Shown here in pieces: positions 1 through 12,065 of a stretch of 64,000 bases of DNA; the first letter of the stretch is position 1; each line of letters begins with the position of its first letter. Origin of the DNA: Sweltsa coloradensis (Eukaryota; Arthropoda; Insecta; Plecoptera; Chloroperlidae); assembly GCA_024449915.1 (NCBI GenBank), contig JAMZAV010005052.1, positions 53,876 through 117,875 of the forward strand. The letters are read 5' to 3'. The position numbers and the translations under genes are program-made. The notes under the pieces are model-generated. The model had not been told where the DNA came from and did not search any database. It saw nothing but the letters and a program-made list of their open reading frames with translations.

Positions 1-384
1 ATTAATTATTTATTTGTTTCTCACAACTTTGCTGTAGACCTAGTAGCATAGCATAGCAAAGTGAGTAGGGTATACATACCTGGCCGTAATGAAAATAGCA
101 CCCACTAACTTCAGCTGCTGGGAACGCCTCGTGTAGTGAGTTTTGAAGCGCCAGCTCAAAAGTCCGTCATTGTTCTAGTCGGGCGCATATGCGGCGCTAA
201 ATTTTTTACGTATGCCAATAGCATGTCGTATGCCTCTTTTGTTCTCATTGTCATTAATGCATATGCAGCTGTGAATGACTTAAATGAATACGATATACAT
301 TGTTTCAGTAATTTCATCATTTTAAATTAAGACTAGACAAGTTAGTATATTAACAAATTGCCACTGGTTGATACCTTATTCAAA
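1..384. other. AT-rich DNA without recognisable gene
   Basis: One 64-codon open frame lies here, but it has no recognisable motif and a composition expected by chance. I see nothing else. Confidence 0.5.
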
Positions 385-797
385 TACCGATGGCTGTGTG
401 TCGTACCGTACACTCGAACACCGAAGTTAAGCAGAATCGGGCGTGGTCATGGGTAGAGTGGGTGACCGCTCTGCCCTGAAATTCACGTATACCGCTGGTT
501 AGAGCAGATGGACGGTTCGAAAGCTAGTGTAACAGCTTCGTTCTCCTCGACGTCTGCTCGGCAGTCCGGGTTAGTGGAGGAACCTACATGACTGTCTAAG
601 TTACACCGTCCTTTCGGATGGGACGTTAAGCCGTTGGTCCCCTTGGTACTTTTCGAAAGGAGTAGGCTACGTGCCGGTAGCGGGTTTCCCCTCCTCCCTT
701 CTGTTCATACTTTATCCTCATCTATCACCACTCATCGTCTCGATTAGCCAAAAGTGCATAAATATGAGACGTTAAGCAATATTCAATCAATCAATCC
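385..797 (+). mobile_element. 5S rRNA-derived SINE
   Basis: The first ~115 bases resemble a 5S rRNA gene: GAAGTTAAGCAGAATCGGG matches the 5S box A region and GTGGGTGACCG matches box C, both parts of the internal RNA polymerase III promoter. A central body follows, then a tail (CATAAATATGAGACGTTAAG, then CAATCAATCAATC). This order of 5S head, body, and simple-repeat tail is that of SINE3-type retroposons, which depend on a LINE for retrotransposition. The tail is shared with the abundant second SINE family of this window, which has a different head. No clear target duplication was found. A functional 5S gene is unlikely because the 5S part is diverged and fused to the body. Confidence 0.8.
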
Positions 798-956
798 GTC
801 AGTTCGGTCCGGAAATCTGTGGGGTTGTTGGTTGATGTATTTGTTCACAAATGCTCCGTAGTCCAAAAAATTAGAGCCCTTTCATTCCCATTTTCTCTCC
901 GACAAGTAGATCCGTTTAATTTTTTAAATGCTTCAATGTGATACCTTAATTCTTTT

Positions 957-1003
957 GGGCACTGATAACTCTACTATTGAGTGCCCTTAAACAACACTTT
1001 GTG
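957..1003 (+). mobile_element. LINE 3'-end stem-loop fragment
   Basis: GGGCACTGATAACTCTACT and a complementary AGTGCCC form a stem-loop followed by TTAAACAAC. The same motif closes a LINE reading frame at 60.67 kb and recurs at 51.4 kb. It is interpreted as a severely 5'-truncated LINE copy. Confidence 0.55.
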
Positions 1004-1039
1004 ACGAGTCCAAACCGTTGAACCGGCCTACACTTACCG

Positions 1040-1520
1040 TGCCCGGCAAGACTCGGTGGAGATGGGGGGTGGGGATGTAGTTGCTCTGCTCTGGTACCAA
1101 GGGCGCCACCTCGTTCTGAAGTTAGGGTACCTAGAGGTCTGGGTAGATGGAACGAGGAAGTTCTACGAAGACAAAACCCACAAATAACTAGACATGAGAA
1201 ATTTATTGAATTAATCCTGTCACCAATACAAACAAAGCCTCCTCAAAGTCCTATGGGTAGGATGAGTAGCCACCAAAAGTTCGATGTGGGTAACGTAGAA
1301 GCTAAAATAGTAGATCTCTTACGTACACAAATATCGAGTAAATGGTTCCATTAACATGAGACAATAGAAATAGTATAGGGTAACAAGGTACGTCAAAGAT
1401 CAAGCCATTTTCACCATGGCATGGCCTAGTAATAATATCTTAGGCACAAATAACAAGTAGATAACAAGGAATGTACAATATATTTAGTTATTCAACAATT
1501 AAAGATAGGCCTAGGGTATA
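1040..1520 (-). mobile_element. possible LTR end with primer-binding site
   Basis: On the minus strand an AATAAA signal is followed ~100 bases later by TGGCGCCCTTGGTACC (about 1095-1110), which looks like a retroelement primer-binding site starting TGGCGCCC just after an LTR. No second LTR or coding region belonging to it is visible, so this is a weak call for an LTR-element remnant. Confidence 0.25.
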
Positions 1521-1664
1521 GGGCTGGGTCGTCGTGGTGGGCTCATGTTCTCTCTCTCGCTCGGCAATGTACTCTGATTAAATGCTGAATTCCGCCATCT
1601 TTTTTGCCAATGTGTCAAGGCTTCACCTTGAGCATTTGCTAGTAACATTGGCAGACTAGAATCC

Positions 1665-1932
1665 GTCCTCAGCCTCTGCACTAGCTTTTGGTGTCGTGAT
1701 GGTGGCGGAACTTTCCCCTTCCCTTTGACTACCTCCCCTACGGCGACGACAAAGACAACACGGACGGATGATGACACAGACGGAGACGACCACGACGTGG
1801 GGGAACCCCTGCCCCCCCCCCCATACGCTTGTGGCTGGTTCTGACCAGCACAGGCCTGTCCGCCCCTTGTCCCCCGCGTCATCCCTTACGTCCCTCCCTT
1901 CGTCTCGATCAGCCAAGTTGCATAAATATTCA
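1665..1932 (+). mobile_element. SINE copy (shared-tail family), truncated
   Basis: Carries the family core CCTTCCCTTTGACTACCTCC and the GACAGAC/GACGACCACGACGTGG block through to GCATAAATAT, where it meets the copia RT fragment. The 5' third of the family consensus is absent. The join lies inside the copia RT domain, so the SINE marks the truncation point of that element. Confidence 0.8.
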
Positions 1933-2298
1933 CCATATTTCTGAGAAAACCCCCTGGCAACAAGCCTTGCCTTATGGCGTACAGAGCCATCTGTGCTAAC
2001 CTTTCTTTTAAAAACCCATTTACATTTGACAACATTTTTATTAGTTGGACGGTCAACTAATTCCCAGGTTCATTATTGGTTAAAGCAGCATTTCCTCTTT
2101 CATAGCTTGTTTCCATAGATCTTTATCAGTACGCTCTAGAGCATCATTTACACATTGAGGATCTTGTTTGTTTATTACAACAAGATTATGGTTATCATTT
2201 TGAATTAAGAAAGAAAAACCTGCATATTTATAGTCTTCGTCTTTTAAAGGTTTTCTTTGTCTAGTCGGGTATCTATTTCCGAATAAAATTGGCTGCAA
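1930..2298 (-). pseudogene. copia reverse transcriptase, N-terminal fragment
   Basis: The minus strand encodes the start of a Ty1/copia RT domain. The first part (residues ending LWKQAMKEEM) is the standard domain start, and after a frameshift near 2085 it continues as ELVDRPTNK, KCKWVFKRK and HKARLVARGFSQKYGEY, all hallmark copia RT sequence. It ends abruptly at about 1930 against a SINE, so the rest of RT and all of RNase H are missing. It would have copied element RNA into DNA; here it is dead. Family assignment is firm. Confidence 0.88.
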
Positions 2299-2543
2299 AA
2301 GGTTCTAAATCAAAACCTCTTAATTCCTCGACATCACTATTTCCTCATGACTATCATTTGAAAACATCACTAGAATTATCATTGTAAGATAATCTTTCCA
2401 AGTCATTTGCATTATCATCATCAGTCGATGGGATTGCAACCTGCTGTTGGATCTGTATGTTGGTAACAGGTTCAACTTCAGAGTTATGCTTACTGTCTGA
2501 TTTTGATAGTACATTTCCTGCAGCTGACTCTATGATTACAATA

Positions 2544-3310
2544 TCACGAGCAAAAACCAAAGGTTTTAGGATTGTCTGCGCGTACCAGACGATAACCCTT
2601 AGTAGTTTCGCCATACCCTACAAGGATGCATTCAACCGATTTTTTGTCGAGTTTTCTACGCTTTTCATCCGGAATATGAACTTGCGCTTTACTACCAAAA
2701 ATTCGAAGGGGCGACACATCTATTTTTTCACCAGTCCATACTTCCTCAGGAACAGCATTCTTTATTGCCGCAGTTGGACATCTATTCTTTATGTTAATAG
2801 AAGTGTTCATGGCCTCAGCCCAAAACGTATTTTCTAAACCTGAATCAAATAGCATGCATCTAACACGCTCCATAAGAGTACGATTTGTGCGTTCCACTAC
2901 TCCATTTTGTTGGGGAGTATGAGGGATAGTTTTTTGATGGACAATACCATTATTTTTTAAGTAATTTTCAAACTCACTACTGGTAAATTCCCCACCGTTA
3001 TCGGTACGAATCACCTTTATAGACTTACCTGTATGCTTCTCGGTCTTTGCTTTAAACTCTACAAATTTGGAGAAAGCTTCACTTTTTTCCTTCAGCATAT
3101 ATCCAAAAGTTTTACAACTGAAGTCGTCTACAAATATTAGACAATATCTAGCGCCAGACCATGAGGGGTTTTCCATGGGACCTATAATGTCACCATGAAC
3201 TAGTTCAAGCAAATCTTTTGCTCTTTTCCCCCAGACTTTGGGAACTTGGTTACAGTCTGCTTACCTTCTTAACATACTGTACATGGATCTAAACATTCAT
3301 TATCAAAACA
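2544..3310 (-). pseudogene. copia integrase
   Basis: Integrase core of a Ty1/copia retrotransposon. The DDE triad is visible: D in HGDIIGP near the start, D in RTDNGGEF, and E in HTPQQNGVVERTNRTL. Upstream, CTVC followed by GKQT is the end of the HHCC zinc-binding region, separated from the core by an in-frame stop and a frameshift near 3215-3270. After the catalytic core the frame shifts into a linker leading to RT. The long open stretch (222 codons from 3212) shows moderate age. Domain order gag-protease-integrase-RT on this strand is diagnostic of copia rather than gypsy. Confidence 0.92.
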
Positions 3311-3552
3311 TTATCCCTTTTACAAGGCCTTGCTTGAGTGAGTTTAATCCTAACGATTTAAGTGGCCTAATCGCCCATGCCATAATTCATGATCAGAAAT
3401 AGGCTTACTTACTGCCAAAGCCCTCACTTGCTCTTTATTGTGGTCACTATGATCTAACGTATAGATAGGTACCTCCTTTGAGAGTTACAGTCAGTTCAGG
3501 TGCAACATCTAACGAGATGAGATGTTCATCATACACCTTTCACCCATGTTTA

Positions 3553-4078
3553 TCAAATGTCACAAAAATATCCTTTTTCAGTTATTTTTGAAACAGATAA
3601 AAAGATTTGTTGCCAAGTTAGGTACATGAATAACATTTTTAACAATCTTAGGAATATTTCCTCGGAATCGGAACACTTAAAGTTCGTGAGTATGTCGCCA
3701 ACACCATTTGACGATATTTTACTGTTATCGGCAACAGTAATATCCTGATTGCGAAAGTTAAAATCAGTCATCCATTCTTTATTTGGAGACATGTGACATG
3801 TGCTCCCGAATCTAATACCCAAGATTCTTTTGACACGGAGGTCAGAAATGCTGAATCTGATAGCATAGTAGTAGGCTTATTTTTTGAAGCACCAACAATA
3901 TTGCTATCACTACCAGAATTATTTTTATTCCATTTACTATATCATTAGTCTTAGAATTAGATGTTTGATTTTTCTTTCTATTAGGACAATCAGGACGTTT
4001 ATGTCCTCTCATTGCATTCTTTAAAAATACTACTTTATTAACAGTACCTGTAGGATTAGGCCTAGGCCCACTATTCAC
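3553..4078 (-). pseudogene. copia zinc knuckle and aspartic protease region
   Basis: The frame at 4078-3842 contains GHKRPDCPN, the second half of a gag CCHC knuckle whose first cysteines are lost. The protease active site reads as ESWVLDSGA followed, one reading frame later, by CHMSPNKEW; together these are the copia protease signature, with a one-base deletion directly after DSGA. The protease matures the element polyprotein. This copy cannot. Confidence 0.8.
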
Positions 4079-4720
4079 ATTTTTTCTCCAAGTTTTTTCT
4101 TAGTAGTAGCACCATGAGACATCAATGCAGTCGAATTTTCATCGTGACCCTTTAGTACTCTGCGGGAACTTTCTTCAAGAAGAGCGATCTTGACTTCTTC
4201 GGAAGGCGGAGTCTTCTTTTTGTCCCGTGTCAACATCATGATGAGCGTTTCATAGGACTCGTCAACACCGTTCATGAGCACAAATGAAAGATATTTGTCC
4301 TCGATGGTCTCACCCATATCAATTAATTTTCGATGAATATTGTGATGACACTGTTCACAAATTCTTCCATTGCCGAAAATTGGGACTGACGACTGTTAAA
4401 TAACCGTCTAGTCAGGTCAAAAACGTGACTCATACTTGACCCTTCATAAGCAGATTGTAGGCTATCCCATGCCATCTTGGATGAAGTCGCAGTTTGGACA
4501 TGAACATAACAAGTGGATTGGACAGTCAGGCATATTTTGGCTAGTGCCTGTGCGTCCCTATCCTGGTTCTTGTCCGTTATAGGTTCACTGCCATCCACGA
4601 GATTCCATAGGCTCTCGAGCATTAGGGTCATTTTCATAGCAAATTTCCATGTTGAGTAATTTGTTTGACCCTCTAGTTCTCGATGGTAGGTTTCCATGCG
4701 AAGAAACTGCTGGAAACGAC
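4075..4720 (-). pseudogene. copia gag
   Basis: Minus-strand frames 4697-4323 and 4317-4075 together encode a copia-type gag of the UBN2/DUF4219 class: a YSTWKFAMKM start, W-x-LVDG, a LTRRLFNSRQ block, then EDKYLSFVLMNGVDESY and ALLEE segments. Gag forms the virus-like particle in the cytoplasm. A short break near 4320 and a possible true start in another frame at 4720 (MSFPAVSS) show decay. No LTR was recognised upstream. Confidence 0.8.
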
Positions 4721-4740
4721 ATGTTTACGGTCGATTTCGC

Positions 4741-5609
4741 TACGAAAACTAACCTCACTTATGAATTCACAATCAAACTATCACAATTTACGAAGATAAA
4801 ACGATTGTTAGAACATGATATCTTACGTTAGTTTGCGTGTCTGGGCACATAAACTGTTAGGCAAAGTAAAGAACTGCACATTTATATAGATTAATTGTGA
4901 TTTATTGTATGAAAATGATACAACGTTTTGTGCACGTCAAGTGTGCTCACAAAAAAACAGGAAGAGAGGGGGGATACAACCGGAAATGGGAAGTTACAAA
5001 CAAAGAATATACATCAAGGTGGCGGTGGAATACATACCGGGAAATTAAAAAAACATTAGGTTAGAAAACATAGACATCCTATATAATTGGCTAGACCAGC
5101 AGTCGGTGGTCCACTTCCGGTACAATTAGAAGCCATCTTAAAATGACAGTTACATGTTAATCAAATGGAGCGATTTTTGGCCAAATAGTCTCCAAGATTG
5201 CCGCCAGGTTGACAGTAAGCATACTAGCCTTTAACACCAAATGATTACTAAATTCGCTTATGCAATCACTAGATCGCTGTTGTTTCTTTTGTTTACATAA
5301 CATGCTGCACAAGCTAAAACTCGATCAATAACAATTCCGTAAAATACTTTATTGCATTAAAAAAAGCATAAATTACACACCAAATCGCCATCTTGAAATG
5401 GCACAGGTTGAGTACTTCAATTTTGCTACGCTCGCGCCTGTGCGGAGGTATCGGAGACTGCTAATCTATGCCATACTGTAATAAGGGGTTTAATCTCAAT
5501 GGTTATAAAACTACATAATAAATGTACACACTGCATCTGTGTTTACTGTAGGTCCATAATAAGAGTAAAATCCCTGAATCAATGGAAATTTGACGTACTA
5601 TATGTATGT
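4741..5609. other. AT-rich DNA between copia gag and repeat B
   Basis: No coding potential. The copia 5' LTR should lie here, but no matching partner exists in the window, so it cannot be delimited. Confidence 0.4.
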
Positions 5610-5653
5610 TTGTCACGATGAAGCCTCACTACATATCTTGAAATATTAACTCA
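5610..5653 (+). repeat. repeat B, left part split by insertion
   Basis: GTCACGATGAAGCCTCACTAC followed by TTGAAATATTAACTCAC matches the start of repeat B copies near 43.95 and 45.32 kb. The rest of this copy resumes at about 15263, on the far side of the LTR-like element. Confidence 0.5.
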
Positions 5654-5710
5654 CATTTGTTCGCGGACCCCAGTACCCAATTACCACGCACATATGGCCT
5701 ACGTGAATCT

Positions 5711-8700
5711 AGGGGTCGATATTTTCATACGTTTGCAAGGTGGTTACTAGGAAAAAAGAAGGCTCCACAACGATTCTTGTTCCCTAAGTCGGGTTAGTGA
5801 TGTCGTGTAGTGTGAAGGGTTGTATGTGTGTAGTGCCCAATGCTACTGTAGGCAATTGCCAAGCAGCCCCAGGATGTGCGCGAGTGGAGAAACTAGTGTG
5901 TGTAGGGGCCAAGCTACTGTTCATTGTGCCCGCATCCCAGTGTAGAACGGCGAAGTAGTGACGAAAGAAGTGTGTGTAGGGGCCACGCTACTGTTTACCT
6001 TGTGGCCAGCAGTCCCCAGTTGTGTGCGACGCGTGTGGAACGACGTGTGTGGGAGGGGCCAAGCTTATACTTTTACATTTTGCCAGCAGCCCGCAGGGTG
6101 CGCGTGAAGTGTGAGAACGAGTGTGAATGGTAGGTGGCCAAAGCTTACTGTTACGATTGCCAGCAGCCCCAGTGTGCGCGAGTGGAGAACGAAGTGTGTG
6201 GAGGCGGCCAAGCCTACTGTTACATGTGTGTGTGCACAAGCAGGCCCCAAGTGTGGCGCGAGTGTTAGAACGAAGTACGTAGTGTAGGGGCCAAGCTGAC
6301 TGTTTTACATTAGCCAGCAGCCTCCAGATGTGCGCGAATGTGTGTGAGAACTATAAGTGTGTGTAGGGGCCAAGGCTACTGTTAACATCTGCCTAGCAGC
6401 CCCAGTGTACGCGATGTGTGAGACGGAAGTGTGTGTAGGGGCCAAGCACACTGCTTTATTAGTTGCCATAGCAGCCCCAGGGGTGGCGTGAGTGTATATA
6501 ACGAAAGTGTGTGTAGGGGCGCATAGCTACTGTTGACATTGCCAGCATGCCCCATGTGGCGCGAGTAGTGAGAACGAAGTGTGTGTAGGGGCCAAGCGAC
6601 TGTTACATTGCCGCAGCCCCAGTGTGCGGCGAGTGATACAACGAATTGTGTGGTAGAGGTGCACAAGCTAACTGATTACATTGCCAGCAGCCCCCGTGTT
6701 GCGCAAAGTGTTGGAACTGAATCGTGTGTGTAGGGGCCCAAGCTATCCTGTTACATTGCTCACAGACCCCCAGTGTAGCGCGAGTGTGAGAACCGAAGTG
6801 TGTGGAGGGGCCAAGTCTACTGTATACATTGCCCAGCAGCCCCAGGGTTCGCGAGTTGAATGTGTGGGTGTAGTGTGGTTTAATTTAAATGTGTGAATGT
6901 TTTACTTCTTACCTTCCTGCTCCTAATAGGAATGAACACTGACAAACAGTAGTAGACCGAAAAGTAAGTTCTATGTATATAAAACTTGGTTATATTTGGG
7001 TATTTAAACAATATGATGTACAATATAAAAGTAATAAAACAATAATAGAAAGTACACACACAAAAAAAATATTATCTTGTGATACCTCTTACTTCTGGGT
7101 TTTCGTGATCTGAGTTTAAACAACGCAAATCTATAAACTACAAGTACATAAAAATACATACATATGTTTTGGCAAACCTAGCAGTATTCTTCTTTGAAGT
7201 GAGTAACAAAAAATAGACTTACACAAACTTTTGAGGTATGGTCTATTGGACTTGTCCGATTTCGTATATGTAGGCTGCTTTATACAATGTCATGAAAAAT
7301 AGTATATAGTCCGGAAGGTGAACAGCGAATTCGGGACTTGCCTGGGACTTAGACGGTTTTACCAGGTTGGAATAAAGACAAATAAATATTCTGCAGTGTT
7401 AAAAATCATGTAAAGCTTGGTATCCAGTAAATTTAGCCATTTCATGACTGAAATCTATGGCTGGCAAGTTATCTAGAGATTGACAACATCTTCCAAGTCC
7501 TGCAAATAAACGCAGGAACTATTTTACTCATTTATATCTACAGAAATATATGGAAACATTTAGGACTTTAGTCATTTTTGTGGCTCGTTGGCTAAGAGAG
7601 CGAATTTTTGTCTAAGTCCCCTACAAAGAGGTAATTTGTTGTGTGACTAATACTTGAAACTTTTCACGATAGATGGAAACACAATGCATGGAAAAAATAT
7701 TCTAAGTGATTGAAAAAATAGGAATATTAAAATAGAACGTCGCGACTCCGGGAGCTAGGACTTGCCAGTTTTTCTTCGGATGTAGTTGATAGGCACCATA
7801 GCTAGGCTAGGAAGTTAGTCGAAATTATTCTAATTCTCAAACCCTAAGCGAGGGTGTCTCAGAGTCCCAAGTGTGGATGCTACCACGTTGACTTAGACGC
7901 CATAGGCGGCAGACCAATTTCCCGGGCACCACGGTTGATAGGCTGCCAGCAAGTTCGGCCCGAGCTCCCGCGTAAGACAAATCTTTATATTAGCCCTCGA
8001 TGAGTCGGACAAAGGGGGATTCCTCGTGCAGTCGGAACACCTTCACAGATGAGCCTCTTCCGCGAACAACTGAGGGAGTCCGGGGTCCGGCCTCCCTTAT
8101 TATAAAAGGCATCCTTCGTGCTGGAGCAAGGATGTCTGAGGCGGCGTGGGGTGGGGGTATCTAGCGCATGCGCCCCAAAAACAAAAAATAAGCTATGCTC
8201 ATACGATCGGCTGCTACGAGACGTGGCTAGTTTGTGCCGCTAGGTAGGTGTTAATAAGGCAGGCAGTACTACTGCTAACCGCCGGAGCAAGAAACTTCCC
8301 TAACCTTGGTGACCAACCTCTACACTAAACCACTCCTAGTAGTTGCAAATAAACAATGAAAATAACTCATGCATCTTAAATGAATTCGTACCACATACAT
8401 AAGCTAATTTCAACGTTTTCTCGAAATCACTAAATCACTTTACACACGAGATACATGAACCATAGAAACAAACACATCACTGTAGTTTTTTAGAACTGAA
8501 TGCTTCATTTGGTATGTACGCGCACTTACACAGCTTCAAACTTGTATGTCGTACGCGGTACCCTATCTGTTAGCATAAAAAACCTATTTTAACAAAGCAC
8601 TAGCAATTATATGCAAGATAACATATTATTTACAGTAGTATTGTTCTGTGTTGTTACGCATTGGCAAGGAATTTCGGTGGACTAGCAACAGGTTTAGCCT

Positions 8701-9045
8701 GACAGTTTGACAAAGACAAAGGGTCCTTGTCTTTAGCAATAAAACTTTTCTTTTAAAATTTATATGGCAGGACAGATGAAGACTCTGCACATGATGTCTT
8801 AGAGGTTGCGAGTAGTGGTCTTGACCTTGAATTTAATGAGTCATTATAAAGTTTGAGGCGTAACCACAGAACACTAGCCAAGGTCACGGTAATGCCACAT
8901 ATTCTGTGTAGGTACACTTGAACCCAGCGCTCGCTCGGTGACACTAACCATATGTCAGTCACCGCATCTCAACGTGTTCGTGCCACCGAGCGCTTTAGGC
9001 CGCCAGAAATTTACAAAGTCGATGTGCCTAGATCGTTTTACATTA
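5711..9045 (-). mobile_element. large LTR-like direct repeat, left copy
   Basis: Homologous along its whole length, in direct orientation, to 12066-15262. Shared landmarks in order: GATATTTTCATACG start, GTTAGTGATGTCGTGTAG, the ~72-bp tandem array, GTCTCTATGTATATAAAACTT-like block, CTGAAATCTATGGCTG, TCGTGCAGTCGGAACACCTT, GTTGTTACGCATTG, and GATGTGCCTAGATCGTT. The ends read approximately TG...CA on either strand. A purine-rich AGAGGGGCGG (minus strand) lies just inside the right edge, as a polypurine tract would for an element transcribed leftward. If so, this is the 3' LTR. A TATAAAAGG lies on the plus strand at about 8102, so orientation is not settled. A segmental duplication is the alternative. 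Confidence 0.55.
5820..6880. repeat. ~72-bp tandem array, about 14 units
   Basis: Each unit approximates GTGTGTAGGGGCCAAGCTAC, TGTTACATTGCCAGCAGCCC and CAGTGTGCGCGAGTGTGAGA plus AACGAA. Counting the CAGCCCCAG landmark gives about 14 units. Units differ by scattered one-base insertions and deletions rather than substitutions. It carries no coding frame. The same array with about the same unit number lies in the right copy of the direct repeat. Confidence 0.9.
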
Positions 9046-12000
9046 CCGCCCCTCTAAAAAAACTCTCTAGGGTCGATACAAGTAGGCTTGTCATCGTGCC
9101 TAAGAGGTTCCAGGTTTGTACAAATTCGAAAATGAATGAATAATCCATGACAAGTAATGAATACAACACGACTACAAAACATGACTTTAGGCAAGCGCTG
9201 AGAATTACCGTTGAGACATTGGATCAGTATGGTCAATGACAATCAGTCTTAGTCTTCTTGAAGTATTATACCCTTTTTGGGTCCGGTCACTCGAATTTTA
9301 TACTCCTCACTTACTTATTTTCGGTTGGTGGGAGGGACTCTGCTGTTTTATTTTGGTTTATTTTCGTTCACCAAGTTTTGTGCTTTAAGATGTTTTGTTT
9401 TCGTATGATTGGGTCGTGCCTTCGTTGTGCCGGTTTTGGACCTTCAGATGCTTGAGTGGCCTTCCTACTTGGCATGAAGTAACATCTGGACTGAAATCTG
9501 TCGCGATTCCTTGGAGTTTGAGCGGATTACACTTTCTTTGCTGATGTGCTTCGGGGGTGGCCGTGACTGCCTGCCTTGTTCCCGGTTGTTTGTCGTCGTG
9601 AGTTGTCTCGGTACCTCGCCGGTGCTCTCGCTCTTCCCCTCCTCCTAGACCCTGACACTCTTCAGAACAGTAGAAGGTCCTTCCGTCCCTGTTGAGGATT
9701 ATCATCACTAACCGCGGGGGTCCAAAGCCTTCATGGAGAACTGTTTATGGCGCGATGGTGTTTTTCTGATTGGCCGTTTGTCTCATCTTGTCTCTCGCCT
9801 CTGGTCTGATTTTTGCTAGGTACTCTTCTCCCCCGATTTCGAGAGTAAAGCCGTGGGGCAAGAGATGCTCGCACGCACGTGGGTACGGCGGGTTGTGTTG
9901 GTGTTTGGTCTTGGCCCATTCTCGCGTATACTGCTTCTTGAATGTCCCGGGCGTTCCGTTTTCCAAGTGGTGAAGATCCCGTAGGTCTTGTTGAAAATTG
10001 ACTTGATGTTATTCCGGGGTGCCTCTGTTTGAGAATGCGGTTAACCTTTTACAGTGTCCTTGGTAAGTGGGCCTTCTAATTTACTCTTAAAAGTCATGTA
10101 TACATCACTATGTATTACGTAGACAAGGGGTTCGTCTGTGGTGTTGTGAACGTGCTTTCCATCGTCGTTTAGGCGATCTTGTAGTCGACTGGCCCTTCGT
10201 ACATTTTGCGTTAAAAGCACGTCGGAAATGCCAGCCCAGTGACGGAAAACCGGTCCGGTGAAGCTGCCATCCATAACGGCAGTCTTCTCCATTTACGGGC
10301 ATTTGGCAGTGCCCACACCATGACTTTCGTCCGATGTGGAGTCCAGGTCGTTGCCGTGCAGAGCACACTGTTTCGTGATATTCGGACATACTCAGATGGA
10401 GTCTCTTGTCTCTCATGGCCAGAGAACAGGGGTAGCTTGAACATTCTTTGAGCATCCCATTGTGTGCTCCCAATCTGTAGTCCATGCTGTGAGTGCTGCG
10501 TGGTTGCTTCTGTCGGACTAATATTCTGGGCTGATGGGCGCTCGCTGTAACCAATGTCTTGTCCACCATAGCCATCGGTTGTGGAGGCTGTTTAGGATAG
10601 TTACATACTTGTCTGCAAACTCTGGATTTCATATGTCGTCTATGGCCTCTAGTTTTGGCATTGGGTGATGTGGTTACTGGGGTTGTGGTGTGAAGGCAGC
10701 CGTGTTGTCCATTGTGAAGGTTTACTTTGGGGGCTATCGAGTGTACTGGGAGAAGTAACCTGGCGGTACTGCTGGGAAAGAGGTGACATTAGGGTGGGAT
10801 ACCTCACTCGTGAAGAGGGTTGAGTTATAGTTTTTGGCCACACACCAGCTTCCATCGAAGCGATTTAGCAGGCGTGAGAGTATACTTCCATTCCTAGGTT
10901 GCGTTAGATAGCTGGCGGGACCTCTGTACGTCACATAACGATGATCTCGTACGTGTCCTAGGGCATAATTTGTGTCTAGTGTGGTACTTTGTGCGCCGGG
11001 CTGGGGTGGCTTGTGTGCTTGATTTAACGTTTGTCATGTCTGTCCTCTAGCTTGCTTTCTTCACGTCTATTTCATTTGCTCCCCTTGACTCTAATATCTA
11101 TCTTCTATTCTTCCTTTCTTTCTGCAGGAGGTGTGAACAAGACAGATTTTATCCAGATGGTCAGACGTACTAATCACTGAACTCACATATATTTTGATGG
11201 TTGTTTGCAACAATCTCTTGTTTGTCCGCAGTTCCTATTTGTCACCTCCTGGGTTGACAGTCCTACTTCACTCTCTCCTCAGTAGGGTAGTTGGTAGTGT
11301 TGGGCCCACGCCCTCCTGTGGCCCAGTTGTATTTTTCGCAAATCTTCCTGAGGATCGCTGGCGATCCACTCGCAGTCCTTGTCTCCTTCTTATCCTTTCA
11401 TGCGATATCTGACCCTTCTGTGCCGTGTTGTGTGGTGGTTGTTTGCAAGTTTTCCAAGGGTGCTACCGTCCTCGAGAGTATTGTATCTTACTTCTTTCCG
11501 CTTTAGCTGTATCTGACCCTTCCTGTGGCCGTAACGTATAATTCTGCCGGTTGCTGAGGGATTCGCGTGCCGTCGTGTCATAGTCTTGTGTTACTGTGGC
11601 TTCTGCTTTTGATGGTCTTACTACTCTTCCCTGTGGCCCTATCAGGTTTTTCGCGCTAGCTACCATTTATAGGGCACTTATGGCGAAGTTGGTGATTCTG
11701 TGTCCTCCAGACGCCTTTGGGGGAGATTTAAAAAGGTTGTGAGAAACTACGCAATGTGATCAGACCTTCACATCGCAACGCGTAGATACCCAAGACGTTG
11801 CCTCTAGTACTGCACAAGGTCGTAGGTTGAGTACAGTCAAGCGAAATTAGCGTATGGTCAACGTAGCTTTTGATATCCTACGTCTAATCATTCGACGTGT
11901 TTTGAATTTTGATTGTGGATTACAGACTGGGGTGTCTTGCCTATATACAACCAGACGGCCTGAAGTACTTTTGCGTTGTACTTTCAACTCTCCGTCGACA

Positions 12001-12065
12001 GAGTCCCGCCACTTAATCTGTAGCTGGACCACAGTCCTTGTACCCGCTCGCCGATGCAAACGTGT
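9046..12065 (-). mobile_element. internal region between the 3.3-kb direct repeats, gag-like frames
   Basis: The segment flanked by the two large direct repeats. Minus-strand frames have the basic, Gln/Thr/Pro-rich composition of a gag, in this order: 11666-11463 (GRVVRPSKAEATV), 11581-11390 (QLKRKEVRYNTLEDG), a proline/serine-rich stretch 10934-10649, 10444-10211 (LPLFSGHERQ), 9966-9745 (NPPYPRACEHLLPHGFTLEI) and 9708-9385. They sit in different frames, as if broken by indels. I found no protease, reverse transcriptase or integrase motif, so an autonomous polymerase is absent or unreadable. The gag reading is inference from composition and position. Confidence 0.4.

Noticed and set aside
136..330. 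64-codon plus-strand ORF
   Set aside because: No motif, no repeat partner, no upstream signal; length is expected by chance in AT-rich DNA.
385..500. Functional 5S rRNA gene
   Set aside because: Diverged 5S part fused to a SINE body with a retroposon tail.
1511..1916. Arg/Gly/Val-rich ORFs antisense to SINE copies (also at 17.5, 25.4, 39.1, 42.6, 46.0, 50.1, 53.5 kb)
   Set aside because: The same translation recurs in every SINE copy, arising from the GACGACGACAATGACAAC-type core; no protein family.
5924..6896. ORFs inside the first 72-bp tandem array
   Set aside because: They are periodic read-throughs of the repeat and differ unit to unit by frameshift; not genes.
8095..8112. TATAAAAGG as proof that the large LTR-like repeat is transcribed rightward
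   Set aside because: The right copy reads TATTTAAAAAGG, and a TATATAAAG is present on the other strand; orientation cannot be decided on TATA boxes alone.
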